A stretch of 64,000 nt of DNA from Xylophilus ampelinus (GTDB lineage: Bacteria; Pseudomonadota; Gammaproteobacteria; Burkholderiales; Burkholderiaceae_C): the NCBI RefSeq assembly GCF_901875635.1, contig NZ_CABFMN010000084.1, forward strand, positions 62,001 to 126,000, in the 5' to 3' direction. Shown here piece after piece: positions 50,065 to 58,883 of the stretch (its first letter is position 1; every line of letters starts with the position of its first letter). The position numbers were made by a program, and so were the translations under genes. The notes beneath the pieces are model-generated. The model searched no databases and was not told the origin of the DNA. It was given only the letters and a program-made list of their open reading frames with translations.

Positions 50065-52023
50065 GTGGACATCGCCGCCAACACCTTTCCCCGCCTGCTG
50101 CTCGCCCATGCGAAGCAACAGCCCGACGCACCCGCCGTGCGCGAGAAGGACCTGGGCATCTGGCAGACCTGGCGCTGGACGCAGGCCGCCACCGAAGTCC
50201 GCGAGATCGCCTGCGGGCTCGCGAGCCTGGGCTTCGAAGCCGGCGACAACCTGGCGATCGTCGGCGCCAACCGGCCGCACCTGTATTTCGCCGTGATCGC
50301 GGCGCAGTGCCTGCGCGGCGTGCCCGTGCCGCTGTACCAGGACGCGGTCGCGTCCGAGATGGTGTTCATGCTCGACGACGCCGCGGTGGAGTTCGTGGTG
50401 GTCGAGGACCAGGAGCAGGTCGACAAGCTGCTCGAATGCCGCGACCTGCAGGCGCAGGCCGGCCAGGCACGCATCCGCCACATCGTGTACGACGACCCAC
50501 GCGGCCTGCGCAACTACGAGCAACCGGGCCTGCTGGGCTACGAGCAGCTGCGCGAACTCGGCCGCGCCTGGGACGCTGCGAATCCAGGCGTCTTCGATGC
50601 CAGCGTGGCGGCCGGCCAGCCCGAAGACGTGGGCGTGATCCTCTATACGTCGGGCACCACCGGCCGCCCCAAGGGCGTGTGCCAGACGCATGCGAGCTTC
50701 ATCGCCGCGGGGCACGGCGGCGTGGTGACCGACAAGCTCGGGCCGGGCGACAACATCATGAGCTACCTGCCCATGGCATGGGTGGGCGACCACCTGTTCT
50801 CGGTGGCGCAATGGCTGGTGGGCGGCTTCACGCTCAACTGCCCCGAATCGGCCGAGACGGTGATGAACGACATGCGCGAGATCGGGCCGAGCTACTACTT
50901 CGGTCCGCCGCGCACCTTCGAAGGCTTGCTCACGGCCGTGTCGATCCGCATGGAGGACGCCGCGGCGCCCAAGCGCTGGCTGTACGCGAAGTTCATGGCG
51001 CTCGCACAGCGCGTGGGGGCAGACATCCTCAACGGTGTGCCGGTGAGCAGCGGCGATCGCCTCATGTACGGCCTGGGCAACCTGCTGGTCTATGGCCCTC
51101 TGCGCAACGTGCTGGGCATGAGCCGCATCCGCGTCGCCTACACGGCGGGCGCGGCCATCGGGCCCGACCTGTTCCGCTTTTACCGCTCCATCGGCGTGAA
51201 CCTCAAGCAGTTCTACGGGCAGACCGAAACCTGCGCCTACGTGTGCCTGCAGCAGGACGGCAAGGTCAAGCTGCAGACCGTGGGGACGGCCGCACCCGGC
51301 ATGGAACTGAAGATCGCCGACAACGGCGAGGTGCTGGTGCGTGGCGTGTCGGTGCTCAAGGAGTACTACAGGCGGCCCGACGCGACGGCCGAGGTGCTCG
51401 ACGCGGAAGGCTACTTCCACACCGGCGACGCCGGCGTGCTCGACGCGGAGGGCCACCTGCGCATCATCGATCGCGCCAAGGACGTGGGGCGCCTGGCCGG
51501 CGGCGCGATGTTCGCGCCCAACTACATCGAGAACAAGCTCAAGTTCTTCCCGCAGATCAAGGAGGCCGTGTGCTTCGGCCATGGCCGGGACGAAGTCTGC
51601 GCCTTCATCAACATCGACTACGAGGCCGTGGGCAACTGGGCCGAGCGCCGCGGGCTGGCCTACGGCGGTTATGTCGACCTGGCCGGCAAGCCGGACGTGC
51701 TGCAGTTGGTCAAGGACTGCATCGAGAAGGTGAACGCCGACCTGGCCGCCGAGGAAGGCATGGCCGACACGCAAATCGCCCGCTTCCTGGTGCTGCACAA
51801 GGAGCTGGACCCCGACGACGACGAACTCACCCGCACACGCAAGGTGCGGCGCGGCTTCATCGCCGACAAGTACGCGGTGCTGGTCGATGCGCTCTACGGC
51901 GACAAGGCCGAGCAGTTCATCGAGACGCAGGTCAAGTTCGAGGACGGCCGCACCGGCAAGGTGAGCGCCACGCTCAGGATCGTGGAAGCCAAGCGCTTTC
52001 CGGCGGTGAGGGCGGCGGCATGA
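50065..52023 (+). CDS. Long-chain-type AMP-forming acyl/aryl-CoA ligase
   Basis: A ~652-residue adenylate-forming enzyme. The GTG at 50065 gives a short leader; a TTG at 50032 would add 11 residues. A3 motif YTSGTTGRPKG begins at residue 194. FYGQTETCAYVC, GYFHTGDAGVLD and IDRAKDVGRLAGGAMFAPNYIEN supply the ATP/AMP sites; the usual catalytic Lys region is EDGRTGKVSATLR. It activates a carboxylic acid to its CoA thioester. First gene of a seven-gene operon with a Liv-type importer, so it probably acts on the imported substrate. Substrate (fatty, branched or aryl acid) is not readable. Confidence 0.85.
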   Translation: MDIAANTFPRLLLAHAKQQPDAPAVREKDLGIWQTWRWTQAATEVREIACGLASLGFEAGDNLAIVGANRPHLYFAVIAAQCLRGVPVPLYQDAVASEMVFMLDDAAVEFVVVEDQEQVDKLLECRDLQAQAGQARIRHIVYDDPRGLRNYEQPGLLGYEQLRELGRAWDAANPGVFDASVAAGQPEDVGVILYTSGTTGRPKGVCQTHASFIAAGHGGVVTDKLGPGDNIMSYLPMAWVGDHLFSVAQWLVGGFTLNCPESAETVMNDMREIGPSYYFGPPRTFEGLLTAVSIRMEDAAAPKRWLYAKFMALAQRVGADILNGVPVSSGDRLMYGLGNLLVYGPLRNVLGMSRIRVAYTAGAAIGPDLFRFYRSIGVNLKQFYGQTETCAYVCLQQDGKVKLQTVGTAAPGMELKIADNGEVLVRGVSVLKEYYRRPDATAEVLDAEGYFHTGDAGVLDAEGHLRIIDRAKDVGRLAGGAMFAPNYIENKLKFFPQIKEAVCFGHGRDEVCAFINIDYEAVGNWAERRGLAYGGYVDLAGKPDVLQLVKDCIEKVNADLAAEEGMADTQIARFLVLHKELDPDDDELTRTRKVRRGFIADKYAVLVDALYGDKAEQFIETQVKFEDGRTGKVSATLRIVEAKRFPAVRAAA

Positions 52024-52036
52024 GCAAGGAATGCGG

Positions 52037-52166
52037 AATCGGACTTCCGGACGCAGAGGACGCAGAAGTTGCGCAGAGGACGCAGAAGAACAGCCAGGAA
52101 GAATTCTTGAATTCCTTTTGCGCCCTCTGCGAAACCTTTGCGTCCTCTGCGTCCGGAAGTCCGATT
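52037..52166. repeat. Large palindromic element C, copy 1 (GCAGAGGACGCA type)
   Basis: Perfect 28-bp terminal arms, beginning AATCGGACTTCCGGACGCAG and mirrored at 52139-52166, enclose a further imperfect palindrome (GCGCAGAGGACGCAG with GCGCCCTCTGCG) and a central AAGAATTCTT. The whole 130 bp could fold into one long hairpin between the CoA ligase and the first ATPase gene. A related copy is at 54067. Confidence 0.85.
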
Positions 52167-52179
52167 TCAGGAGCCACCC

Positions 52180-52962
52180 ATGGCTAGAAGAACCGGCGAC
52201 GTCATCCTCGACGTGCAGAACATCTCGCTGTCCTTCGGCGGCGTGAAGGCGCTCACGGACATCAGCTTCAACGTGCGCGAGCACGAGGTGCGCGCCATCA
52301 TCGGGCCCAACGGTGCCGGCAAGAGCTCCATGCTCAACTGCATCAACGGCGTGTACTGGCCGCAGCAGGGCCAGATCACCTTCCGCGGGCAGACCTTCAA
52401 GCACATGAACTCGCGCCAGGTGGCCGAGATGGGCGTGGCCCGCACCTTCCAGAACCTGGCCCTCTTCAAGGGCATGAGCGTGCTCGACAACATCATGACC
52501 GGCCGCAACCTCAAGATGAAGAGCGGCATCCTGGCGCAGGCCTTCCGCTGGGGCCCGGCGGAGCGCGAGGAGCTGCAGCAGCGCGAGTTCGTCGAGCAGA
52601 TCATCGACTTCCTCGAGATCCAGGCCTACCGCAAGACGCCCGTCGGCCGCCTGCCCTACGGCCTGCAGAAGCGCGTGGACCTGGGGCGCGCGCTGGCCAT
52701 GGAGCCGCAGGTGCTGCTGCTGGACGAACCGATGGCCGGCATGAACGTGGAGGAGAAGCAGGACATGAGCCGCTTCATCCTCGACGTGAACGACGAGTTC
52801 GGCACCACCATCGTGCTGATCGAGCACGACATGGGCGTGGTGATGGACATCAGCGACCGCGTCGTGGTGCTGGACTACGGCAAGAAGATCGGCGACGGCA
52901 CGCCCGACGAGGTGCGCGGCAACGAGGACGTGATCCGGGCATACCTGGGGACGGAGCACTGA
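52180..52962 (+). CDS. livG: Liv-type ABC transporter ATP-binding protein (LivG-like)
   Basis: A 260-residue ATPase. Walker A IIGPNGAGKSSMLNCINGVY (residues ~45), Q-loop RTFQNLALFKGMSVLDN, signature PYGLQKRVDLGRALAMEPQ (LSGGQ variant LPYGLQ), Walker B VLLLDEPMAGMN and switch LIEHDMGVVMDI. The insertion before the signature and the GMNVEEKQDM segment fit LivG. CAGGAG lies 6 bases before the ATG. It energises the permeases LivH/LivM. Confidence 0.93.
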   Translation: MARRTGDVILDVQNISLSFGGVKALTDISFNVREHEVRAIIGPNGAGKSSMLNCINGVYWPQQGQITFRGQTFKHMNSRQVAEMGVARTFQNLALFKGMSVLDNIMTGRNLKMKSGILAQAFRWGPAEREELQQREFVEQIIDFLEIQAYRKTPVGRLPYGLQKRVDLGRALAMEPQVLLLDEPMAGMNVEEKQDMSRFILDVNDEFGTTIVLIEHDMGVVMDISDRVVVLDYGKKIGDGTPDEVRGNEDVIRAYLGTEH

Positions 52963-52992
52963 GGATGAAAAACAGCGGAAGCCGCTCTTGCA

Positions 52993-53101
52993 CCCTCTCC
53001 CTCTGGGAGAGGGTTGGGGTGAGGGCACCGGACGACGGAACACGCGCGACGGTTGCCGCCACCCGGCGCCCTCACCCCCGCCCTCTCCCAGAGGGAGAGG
53101 G
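52993..53101. repeat. Large palindromic element D (CCCTCTCCC...GGGAGAGGG type)
   Basis: 34-bp arms (52993-53026 and 53068-53101), each itself a hairpin (CCCTCTCCCTCTGGGAGAGGG), are inverted copies differing at two bases around a ~41-bp loop. It occupies almost the whole gap between the ATPase and permease genes. A related nested element is at about 42758-42878. Confidence 0.85.
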
Positions 53102-53130
53102 AGCAAATCCCAGGCAGAGAGATTGAATCG

Positions 53131-54060
53131 ATGGGCTTTTTCCTCGAAACCCTCTTCGGCGGCCTGATGGTGGGCATGCTGTACTCGCTGATCGCGCTGG
53201 GCTTCGTGCTCATCTACAAGGCCAGCGGCGTCTTCAACTTCGCGCAGGGCGCGATGGTGCTGTTCGCGGCGCTGGCGATGGCGCGCTTCTCGGAATGGTT
53301 TCCGAGATGGTTCGGCTTCGAGAGCCTCATCCTCGCCAATGTGCTGGCCTTCATCGCGGCGATGGCGGTGATGGTCGTGGTGGCCTGGCTCATCGAACGC
53401 CTGGCGCTCTCCAAGCTGGTGAACCAGGAAGGCATCACGCTGCTGATGGCGACGCTGGGCATCGCCTACTTCCTCGACGGCCTGGGCCAGACGATCTTCG
53501 GCAACGACATCTACAAGATCGACGTCGGCATGCCCAAGGACCCGATGATGGTGATGGAAGGCACCTTCCAGGGCGGCCTGCTGGTGTCGAAGGAGGACCT
53601 GATCGCCGCGGCCGTGGCTGCCGCGCTGGTGGTGCTGCTGGCGCTCTTCTTCCAGAAGACGGCCACCGGCCGCGCACTGCGCGCGGTGGCCGACGACCAC
53701 CAGGCGGCGCAGTCGATCGGCATCCCGCTCAACCGCATCTGGGTCATCGTGTGGTCGGTGGCCGGCTTCGCGGCGCTGGTGGCCGGAATCATCTGGGGCT
53801 CCAAGCTGGGCGTGCAGTTCTCGCTGTCGCTGGTGGCGCTCAAGGCGCTGCCGGTCGTGATCCTCGGCGGCCTCACCTCGGTGCCGGGCGCCATCATCGG
53901 CGGCCTTCTGATCGGCGTGGGCGAGAAGCTGTCGGAGATCTACCTGGGCCCGATGCTCGGCGGCGGCATCGAGATCTGGTTCGCCTACGTGCTGGCGCTG
54001 GTGTTCCTGCTGGTGCGGCCGCAGGGGCTGTTCGGCGAAAAGATCATCGACCGCGTATGA
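53131..54060 (+). CDS. livH: Branched-chain amino-acid-type permease (LivH-like)
   Basis: A 309-residue inner-membrane permease with about eight TM helices: FLETLFGGLMVGMLYSLIALGFVLIYKASGVFNFAQGAMV (the FNFAQG motif is diagnostic), LALSKLVNQEGITLLMATLGIAYFL, and the EAA-like block RALRAVADDHQAAQSIGIPLNRIW. GGLTSVPGAIIGGLLIGVGEKL and LVRPQGLFGEKI end it. Preceded by GAGAGATTG. Confidence 0.95.
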   Translation: MGFFLETLFGGLMVGMLYSLIALGFVLIYKASGVFNFAQGAMVLFAALAMARFSEWFPRWFGFESLILANVLAFIAAMAVMVVVAWLIERLALSKLVNQEGITLLMATLGIAYFLDGLGQTIFGNDIYKIDVGMPKDPMMVMEGTFQGGLLVSKEDLIAAAVAAALVVLLALFFQKTATGRALRAVADDHQAAQSIGIPLNRIWVIVWSVAGFAALVAGIIWGSKLGVQFSLSLVALKALPVVILGGLTSVPGAIIGGLLIGVGEKLSEIYLGPMLGGGIEIWFAYVLALVFLLVRPQGLFGEKIIDRV

Positions 54061-54066
54061 AGCCGC

Positions 54067-54192
54067 AATCGGACATCCGGACGCAGAGGTCGCAGAAGTT
54101 GCGCAGAGGCCGCAAAAGGGAATACCCATTGATCGAATTCTTTTTTTGCGTCTTCTGCGAAACCTTTGCGTCCTCTGCGTCCGGAAGTCCGC
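54067..54192. repeat. Large palindromic element C, copy 2
   Basis: Similar in architecture to copy 1 at 52037 (CGGACGCAGAGG arms and TGCGTCCTCTGCGTCCGGAA right arm) but with more base differences between arms. It fills the gap between livH and livM. Confidence 0.8.
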
Positions 54193-54216
54193 TTTCGCTT
54201 TCCATGGCTCACTGAC

Positions 54217-55281
54217 ATGCTGTACAGAGAAAACGGGCAGTTCAAGTCCACCTACCGCGCCGACCAGCAGATCTTCCCGATCGCGCAGGACCGTGTGGCG
54301 ATCCTCGCGCTGCTGGTGGTGGCCTTCGTCGTCGTGCCGGCCTTCGCATCGGAATACTGGCTGCGCGCCATCCTCGTGCCCTTCCTGATCCTGTCGCTCG
54401 CGGCGCTGGGGCTGAATATCCTGGTGGGTTACTGCGGGCAGATCTCGCTGGGCACCGGCGCCTTCATGGCAGTGGGCGCCTATGCGGCGTACAACTTCCA
54501 TGTGCGCATCGACGGCATGCCGCTCGTCCTCTCGCTGCTGCTGGGCGGGCTGTGCGCCACCGTGGTGGGCGTGTTCTTCGGCATTCCCAGTCTGCGCATC
54601 AAGGGGCTGTACCTCGCGGTGGCGACGCTGGCCGCGCAGTTCTTCGTCGACTGGGCCTTTCTTCGGATCCCCTTCTTTACCAACAACTCCACCTCGGGAT
54701 CGGTGAGCGTGGCTGGCCTGAACGTGTTCGGCCTGCCGGTCGAGTCGCCGGCGCAGAAGTACCTGCTGTGCCTTACGCTGGTGGTGGTGTTCGCGCTGCT
54801 GGCCAAGAACCTCGTGCGCAGCGCGATCGGCCGCGAGTGGATGGCGATGCGCGACATGGACGTGGCCGCGGCCGTGATCGGCATCCGCCCCGTGTACGCC
54901 AAGCTCACGGCCTTTGCGGTGAGCAGCTTCATCGTCGGCGTGGCCGGTGCGCTGTGGGGCTTCGTGCACCTGGGCGCCTGGGAGCCGGCAGCGTTCAGCA
55001 TCGACCGCTCCTTCCAGCTGCTCTTCATGGTGATCATCGGCGGGCTGGGTTCGATCATGGGCAGCTTCTTCGGCGCCGCCTTCATCGTCCTGCTGCCGCT
55101 GCTGCTCAACCAGCTGCCGGGCTGGTTCGGCGTGTCGATGTCCACCGCGCTGGCTTCGCACCTCGAATTCATGATCTTCGGCGCGCTGATCGTGTTCTTC
55201 CTGATCGTCGAACCGCACGGCCTCGCGCGCCTGTGGTCGACGGCCAAGGAGAAGCTGCGCCTCTGGCCCTTCCCGCATTGA
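54217..55281 (+). CDS. livM: Branched-chain amino-acid-type permease (LivM-like)
   Basis: A 354-residue second permease with about nine TM helices. Diagnostic blocks: LAALGLNILVGYCGQISLGTGAFMAVGAYAAYNF, GIPSLRIKGLYLAVATLAAQF, EAA-like block RDMDVAAAVIGIRPVYAKLTAFAVSSFIVGVAG, GGLGSIMGSFFGAAFIVLLP, and VEPHGLARLW near the C-terminus. It completes the transmembrane pair with LivH. Confidence 0.95.
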   Translation: MLYRENGQFKSTYRADQQIFPIAQDRVAILALLVVAFVVVPAFASEYWLRAILVPFLILSLAALGLNILVGYCGQISLGTGAFMAVGAYAAYNFHVRIDGMPLVLSLLLGGLCATVVGVFFGIPSLRIKGLYLAVATLAAQFFVDWAFLRIPFFTNNSTSGSVSVAGLNVFGLPVESPAQKYLLCLTLVVVFALLAKNLVRSAIGREWMAMRDMDVAAAVIGIRPVYAKLTAFAVSSFIVGVAGALWGFVHLGAWEPAAFSIDRSFQLLFMVIIGGLGSIMGSFFGAAFIVLLPLLLNQLPGWFGVSMSTALASHLEFMIFGALIVFFLIVEPHGLARLWSTAKEKLRLWPFPH

Positions 55282-55327
55282 TTTCGCAACCGCACCTCGA
55301 CGTGCCCTTTCCAACCAGGAGACAACC

Positions 55328-56650
55328 ATGAAGCTGAAATCGTTCGCTCTCGCCGTCGCCGCGGTCGCGGCCCTGGCGGGCACCGCCGGCACGGCCTTCG
55401 CGCAGGCCAAGGAGCAGTTCTTCCCGCTGCTGGTGTATCGCACCGGGCCCTACGCGCCCAACGGCACGCCCTGGGCCAACGGCAAGCAGGACTACATCAA
55501 GCTGGTCAACGCCCAGGGTGGCATCAACGGCGTGAAGATCGCATACGAGGAATGCGAGACCGGCTACGCCACCGACAAGGGCGTGGAGTGCTACGAGCGC
55601 CTGAAGGGCCGCCCGGGCGTCGCGCTGTTCGATCCGCAGGCCACCGGCATCACCTTCGCGCTGACCGACAAGGTGCCGACGGACAAGATCCCGCTGATCA
55701 CGCTGGGCTATGGCCTGGCCGCTTCGCAGGACGGCAACGTCTTCAAGTGGAACTTCCCGCTCATGGGCAGCTACTGGACGGCCGCCGACATCCTGATCCA
55801 GCACATCGGCAAGAAGGAAGGCGGGCTGGACAAGCTCAAGGGCAAGAAGATCGCGCTGGTCTACCACGACTCGCCCTTCGGCAAGGAGCCGATCCCGCTG
55901 CTGCAGGAGCGCGCCAAGCTGCACGGCTTCGAGCTCTCGCTGATCCCGGTCACGGCGCCGGGCGTGGAGCAGAAGTCGGCTTGGCTGCAGGTGCGCCAGC
56001 AGCGGCCCGACTTCGTGCTGCTCTGGGGCTGGGGCGTGATGAACTCCACCGCCCTGAAGGAAGCCGTGGCCACCGGCTACCCGCGCGAGAAGATGTACGG
56101 CGTGTGGTGGGCCGGTGCCGAGCCCGACGTGAAGGACGTCGGCGCCAACGCCAAGGGCTACAACGCGCTGGCGCTCAACACCTCGGGCACCGAGCCCAAG
56201 GTGATCCAGGACATCCTCAGGCAGGTGCACGACAAGGGCCAGGGCACGGGCCCGAAGGACGAGGTCGGCTCGGTGCTCTACACGCGCGGCGTGATCATCC
56301 AGATGCTCAGCGTCGAGGCCGTCAAGCGCGCCCAGGAACGCTTCGGCAAGGGCAAGGTCATGACCGGCGAACAGGTGCGCTGGGGCTTCGAGAACCTGGC
56401 CCTCGACCAGAAGAAGCTCGACGCGCTGGGCTTCGCGGGCGTGATGCGGCCGCTCTCGACCTCGTGCCAGGACCACATGGGGTCGACCTGGGCCCGCGTT
56501 CACACCTGGGATGGCGCCAAGTGGGGTGGCATGTCGGACTGGTACCAGGCCGACGAGTCGATCCTGAAGCCGATGGTGAAGGCGGCCGGCGACAAGTACG
56601 CGACGGAGAAGAAGCTCACGCGCCGGGACGCTGCGGACTGCGGCGCCTGA
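55328..56650 (+). CDS. Liv-type ABC transporter periplasmic binding protein
   Basis: A 440-residue binding protein with signal peptide (cleavage near TAFAQ). QFFPLLVYRTGPYAPNGTPW, YIKLVNAQGGINGVKIAYEECETGY, FDPQATGITFALTDKVP and KVPTDKIPLITLGYGLAASQDGN follow the LivK/aromatic-binding protein plan, with two lobes of periplasmic-binding type 1. The longer length (~415 mature residues) than LivK (~345) is typical of aromatic or amide/urea-type relatives. Its ligand would be delivered to LivHM and activated by the flanking ligases. Confidence 0.9.
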   Translation: MKLKSFALAVAAVAALAGTAGTAFAQAKEQFFPLLVYRTGPYAPNGTPWANGKQDYIKLVNAQGGINGVKIAYEECETGYATDKGVECYERLKGRPGVALFDPQATGITFALTDKVPTDKIPLITLGYGLAASQDGNVFKWNFPLMGSYWTAADILIQHIGKKEGGLDKLKGKKIALVYHDSPFGKEPIPLLQERAKLHGFELSLIPVTAPGVEQKSAWLQVRQQRPDFVLLWGWGVMNSTALKEAVATGYPREKMYGVWWAGAEPDVKDVGANAKGYNALALNTSGTEPKVIQDILRQVHDKGQGTGPKDEVGSVLYTRGVIIQMLSVEAVKRAQERFGKGKVMTGEQVRWGFENLALDQKKLDALGFAGVMRPLSTSCQDHMGSTWARVHTWDGAKWGGMSDWYQADESILKPMVKAAGDKYATEKKLTRRDAADCGA

Positions 56651-56711
56651 CAGTCACGCCTGGACGGCGCGACTGCAGGCGCGGGGCGCCGTCGCTGGCA
56701 ACCTCCCCTGT

Positions 56712-56789
56712 CCCTCCCGCCGAGCGGGAGGGGTGCCTGCCTCCGATCGAGGCGGCATCTGCAAGCACACCCCGTGCGCTTGCAGATGC
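56712..56789 (+). repeat. Two hairpins in the livF leader
   Basis: CCCTCCCGC-CGA-GCGGGAGGG (56712-56732) is followed by GCATCTGCAAGC (56755-56766) and its perfect 12-bp complement GCTTGCAGATGC (56778-56789) around an 11-base loop. The second stem ends 13 bases before the LivF start, just ahead of the SD-like AAGGAAC. Binding-protein messages in this type of operon are often stabilised by such 3' hairpins. Confidence 0.7.
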
Positions 56790-56802
56790 TCGAAGGAACT
56801 TC

Positions 56803-57615
56803 ATGAGCCAAGGCAACATTCTTCTCGACGTCAACGGCATCGAGGTCATTTACAACCACGTGATCCTGGTGCTCAAGGGCGTGTCGCTCACGGTGCCCGA
56901 AGGCGGGATCGTGGCGCTGCTGGGCGGCAACGGCGCGGGCAAGACCACCACGCTGCGCGCGGTGTCGAACCTGCTGGCCGGTGAGCGGGGCGCGGTCACC
57001 AAGGGCAGCATCACACTGCGCGGCGAGCGCATCGAAGCGCTGACGCCGGCCGATCTGGTCAGGCGCGGGCTGGTGCAGGTGATGGAAGGGCGGCACTGCT
57101 TCGCGCACCTCACCATCGAGGAGAACCTCATGACCGGCGCCTACACGCGCACCGAGGGCAAGGCCGCGGTGGCCGAGACGCTGGAGAAGGTCTATGCGTA
57201 TTTCCCCCGCCTGAAGACGCGCCGCACCAGCCAGGCGGCCTACACCTCGGGCGGCGAGCAGCAGATGTGTGCCATCGGCCGCGCGCTCATGGCCAATCCC
57301 AACATGGTGCTGCTCGACGAGCCCTCGATGGGCCTCGCGCCGCAGATCGTCGAGGAGGTGTTCGCGATCGTGAAGGACCTCAACGCCAAGGAGGGCGTGA
57401 CCTTCCTGCTCGCAGAGCAGAACACCAACATGGCGCTGCGCTTCGCCGACTACGGCTACATCCTCGAGAGTGGCCGCATCGTGATGGACGGTCCGGCGGC
57501 GGGCCTGCGCGAGAACGAGGACGTCAAGGAGTTCTACCTCGGCGTCGGCGGCGCGGACCGCAAGAGTTTTCGGGACGTGAAGAGCTACAAGCGGCGCAAG
57601 AGGTGGCTGGCATGA
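56803..57615 (+). CDS. livF: Liv-type ABC transporter ATP-binding protein (LivF-like)
   Basis: A 270-residue second ATPase: Walker A ALLGGNGAGKTTTLRAVSNLLA, signature YTSGGEQQMCAIGRALMANP (TSGGEQQ), Walker B MVLLDEPSMGLAPQIVEEV and switch LLAEQNTNMALRFA. LDVNGIEVIYNHVILVLKGVSL matches the LivF start. AAGGAA lies 6-7 bases before the ATG. The C-terminal ~25 residues (DRKSFRDVKSYKRRKRWLA) are a positively charged tail. It overlaps the next gene by 4 bp. Confidence 0.93.
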   Translation: MSQGNILLDVNGIEVIYNHVILVLKGVSLTVPEGGIVALLGGNGAGKTTTLRAVSNLLAGERGAVTKGSITLRGERIEALTPADLVRRGLVQVMEGRHCFAHLTIEENLMTGAYTRTEGKAAVAETLEKVYAYFPRLKTRRTSQAAYTSGGEQQMCAIGRALMANPNMVLLDEPSMGLAPQIVEEVFAIVKDLNAKEGVTFLLAEQNTNMALRFADYGYILESGRIVMDGPAAGLRENEDVKEFYLGVGGADRKSFRDVKSYKRRKRWLA

Positions 57616-58862
57616 CGGATTTCTACGACGCACTCGAAACCCGCGATCCCGCCGAGCGCGAGCGCGACCTGCTCGCAGCGCTGCCCCGGCAGACCCTGCA
57701 GGCGCAGACCGCGGCACCGGCCTTCGCCGCGATCCTTGCCGACGTGAAGCCATCGGAGGTGAACAGCCGCGCCGCGCTGGCGGCGCTGCCGGTCACGCGC
57801 AAGTCCGAGCTGCTGGCCTTGCAGCAGGAGCGCCGCGCGAGCGATGCCTTCGGCGGCTTCGCTGCCATCGCCTGGGGAGCGCGCATGCCGCGCGTGTTCG
57901 CCAGCCCCGGTCCCATCTACGAGCCCGAGGGCACGGCGCGCGACTACTGGCGCACCGCGCGCGCCCTGTTCGCGGCCGGATTTCGCGCGGGCGAGCTGAT
58001 TCACAACAGCTTCAGCTACCACATGACGCCCGCCGGCTCCATCATGGAGATGGGCGCGCACGCGCTGGGCTGCACCGTCTTCGCCGGCGGCACCGGGCAG
58101 ACCGAGCAGCAGATCGATGCCATTGCCGACCTCCGACCCGAGGGCTACGCCGGCACGCCGAGCTTCCTGAAGATCCTGCTGGAGAAGGCGGCCGAGCGCG
58201 GCACGCCCCTGCGATCGATGACCAAGGCGCTGGTCTCTGGCGAGGCTTTCCCGCCCAGCCTGCGCGATGCCATCGCCGCCCTGGGCGTGCAGGGCACGCA
58301 GTGCTACGCCACGGCCGACCTGGGGCTGATCGCTTACGAGACGGCGGCGCGCGAGGGCCTGGTGCTTGACGAGGGCGTGATCGTCGAGATCGTGCGGCCC
58401 GGCACCGGCGACCCGGTGCCCGAGGGCGAAGTGGGCGAGATCGTCGTCACGACACTCAACCCCGACTACCCGCTGATCCGCTTCGGAACCGGCGACCTCT
58501 CGGCCGTGCTGCCGGGCACCTGCCCCACGGGCCGCACCAACACGCGCATCAAGGGCTGGATGGGTCGCGCCGACCAGACCGCCAAGGTGCGCGGCATGTT
58601 CGTCCACCCCTCGCAGGTGGCCGAGATCGCGCGGCGCTTTCCCGAAGTGCGCAAGGCGCGCCTGGTGGTCGAAGGCGAGACGGGCGACGACCGGATGACG
58701 CTGCGGCTCGAGTGCGACGGGAACGCGCCGGAAGGATTGACCGCGCGCGTGGCCGAGGCCATCCGCGAGGTGACCAAGCTGCGCGGCGAGGTGTCGATCG
58801 GTGCCGTCGGCAGCCTGCCCAACGACGGCAAGGTGATCGAGGACGCGCGCAGCTACAAGTAG
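57612..58862 (+). CDS. Phenylacetate-CoA ligase family (AMP-forming)
   Basis: A 416-residue PaaK-like ligase: SAGSIMEMGAHALGCTVFAGG region (HNSFSYHMTPAGSIMEMG), GYAGTPSFLKILLEKAAERG, GEAFPPSLRDAIAALGVQG, the Y/G-rich CYATADLGLIAYET, LIRFGTGDLSAVLPG and KGWMGRADQTAKVRGMFVHPSQVAEI. PaaK proper uses phenylacetate; this sequence is a relative, so another aryl acid is possible. Last gene of the operon, coupled to livF by ATGA. Confidence 0.85.
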   Translation: MTDFYDALETRDPAERERDLLAALPRQTLQAQTAAPAFAAILADVKPSEVNSRAALAALPVTRKSELLALQQERRASDAFGGFAAIAWGARMPRVFASPGPIYEPEGTARDYWRTARALFAAGFRAGELIHNSFSYHMTPAGSIMEMGAHALGCTVFAGGTGQTEQQIDAIADLRPEGYAGTPSFLKILLEKAAERGTPLRSMTKALVSGEAFPPSLRDAIAALGVQGTQCYATADLGLIAYETAAREGLVLDEGVIVEIVRPGTGDPVPEGEVGEIVVTTLNPDYPLIRFGTGDLSAVLPGTCPTGRTNTRIKGWMGRADQTAKVRGMFVHPSQVAEIARRFPEVRKARLVVEGETGDDRMTLRLECDGNAPEGLTARVAEAIREVTKLRGEVSIGAVGSLPNDGKVIEDARSYK

Positions 58863-58883
58863 CGCGGCGCCTTGCGCCCCTTC

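Noticed and set aside
52993..53101. Hairpin element D considered as a factor-independent terminator
   Set aside because: It has no T-tract and lies in the middle of a functional transporter operon where full termination would cut off essential permeases.
50038..55443. An 1,801-codon open frame on the minus strand across the ligase and Liv genes
   Set aside because: It spans several well-supported plus-strand genes and the palindromic gaps. It exists because antisense stops are rare in GC-rich DNA, and its product is His/Asp/Arg-rich with no domain.
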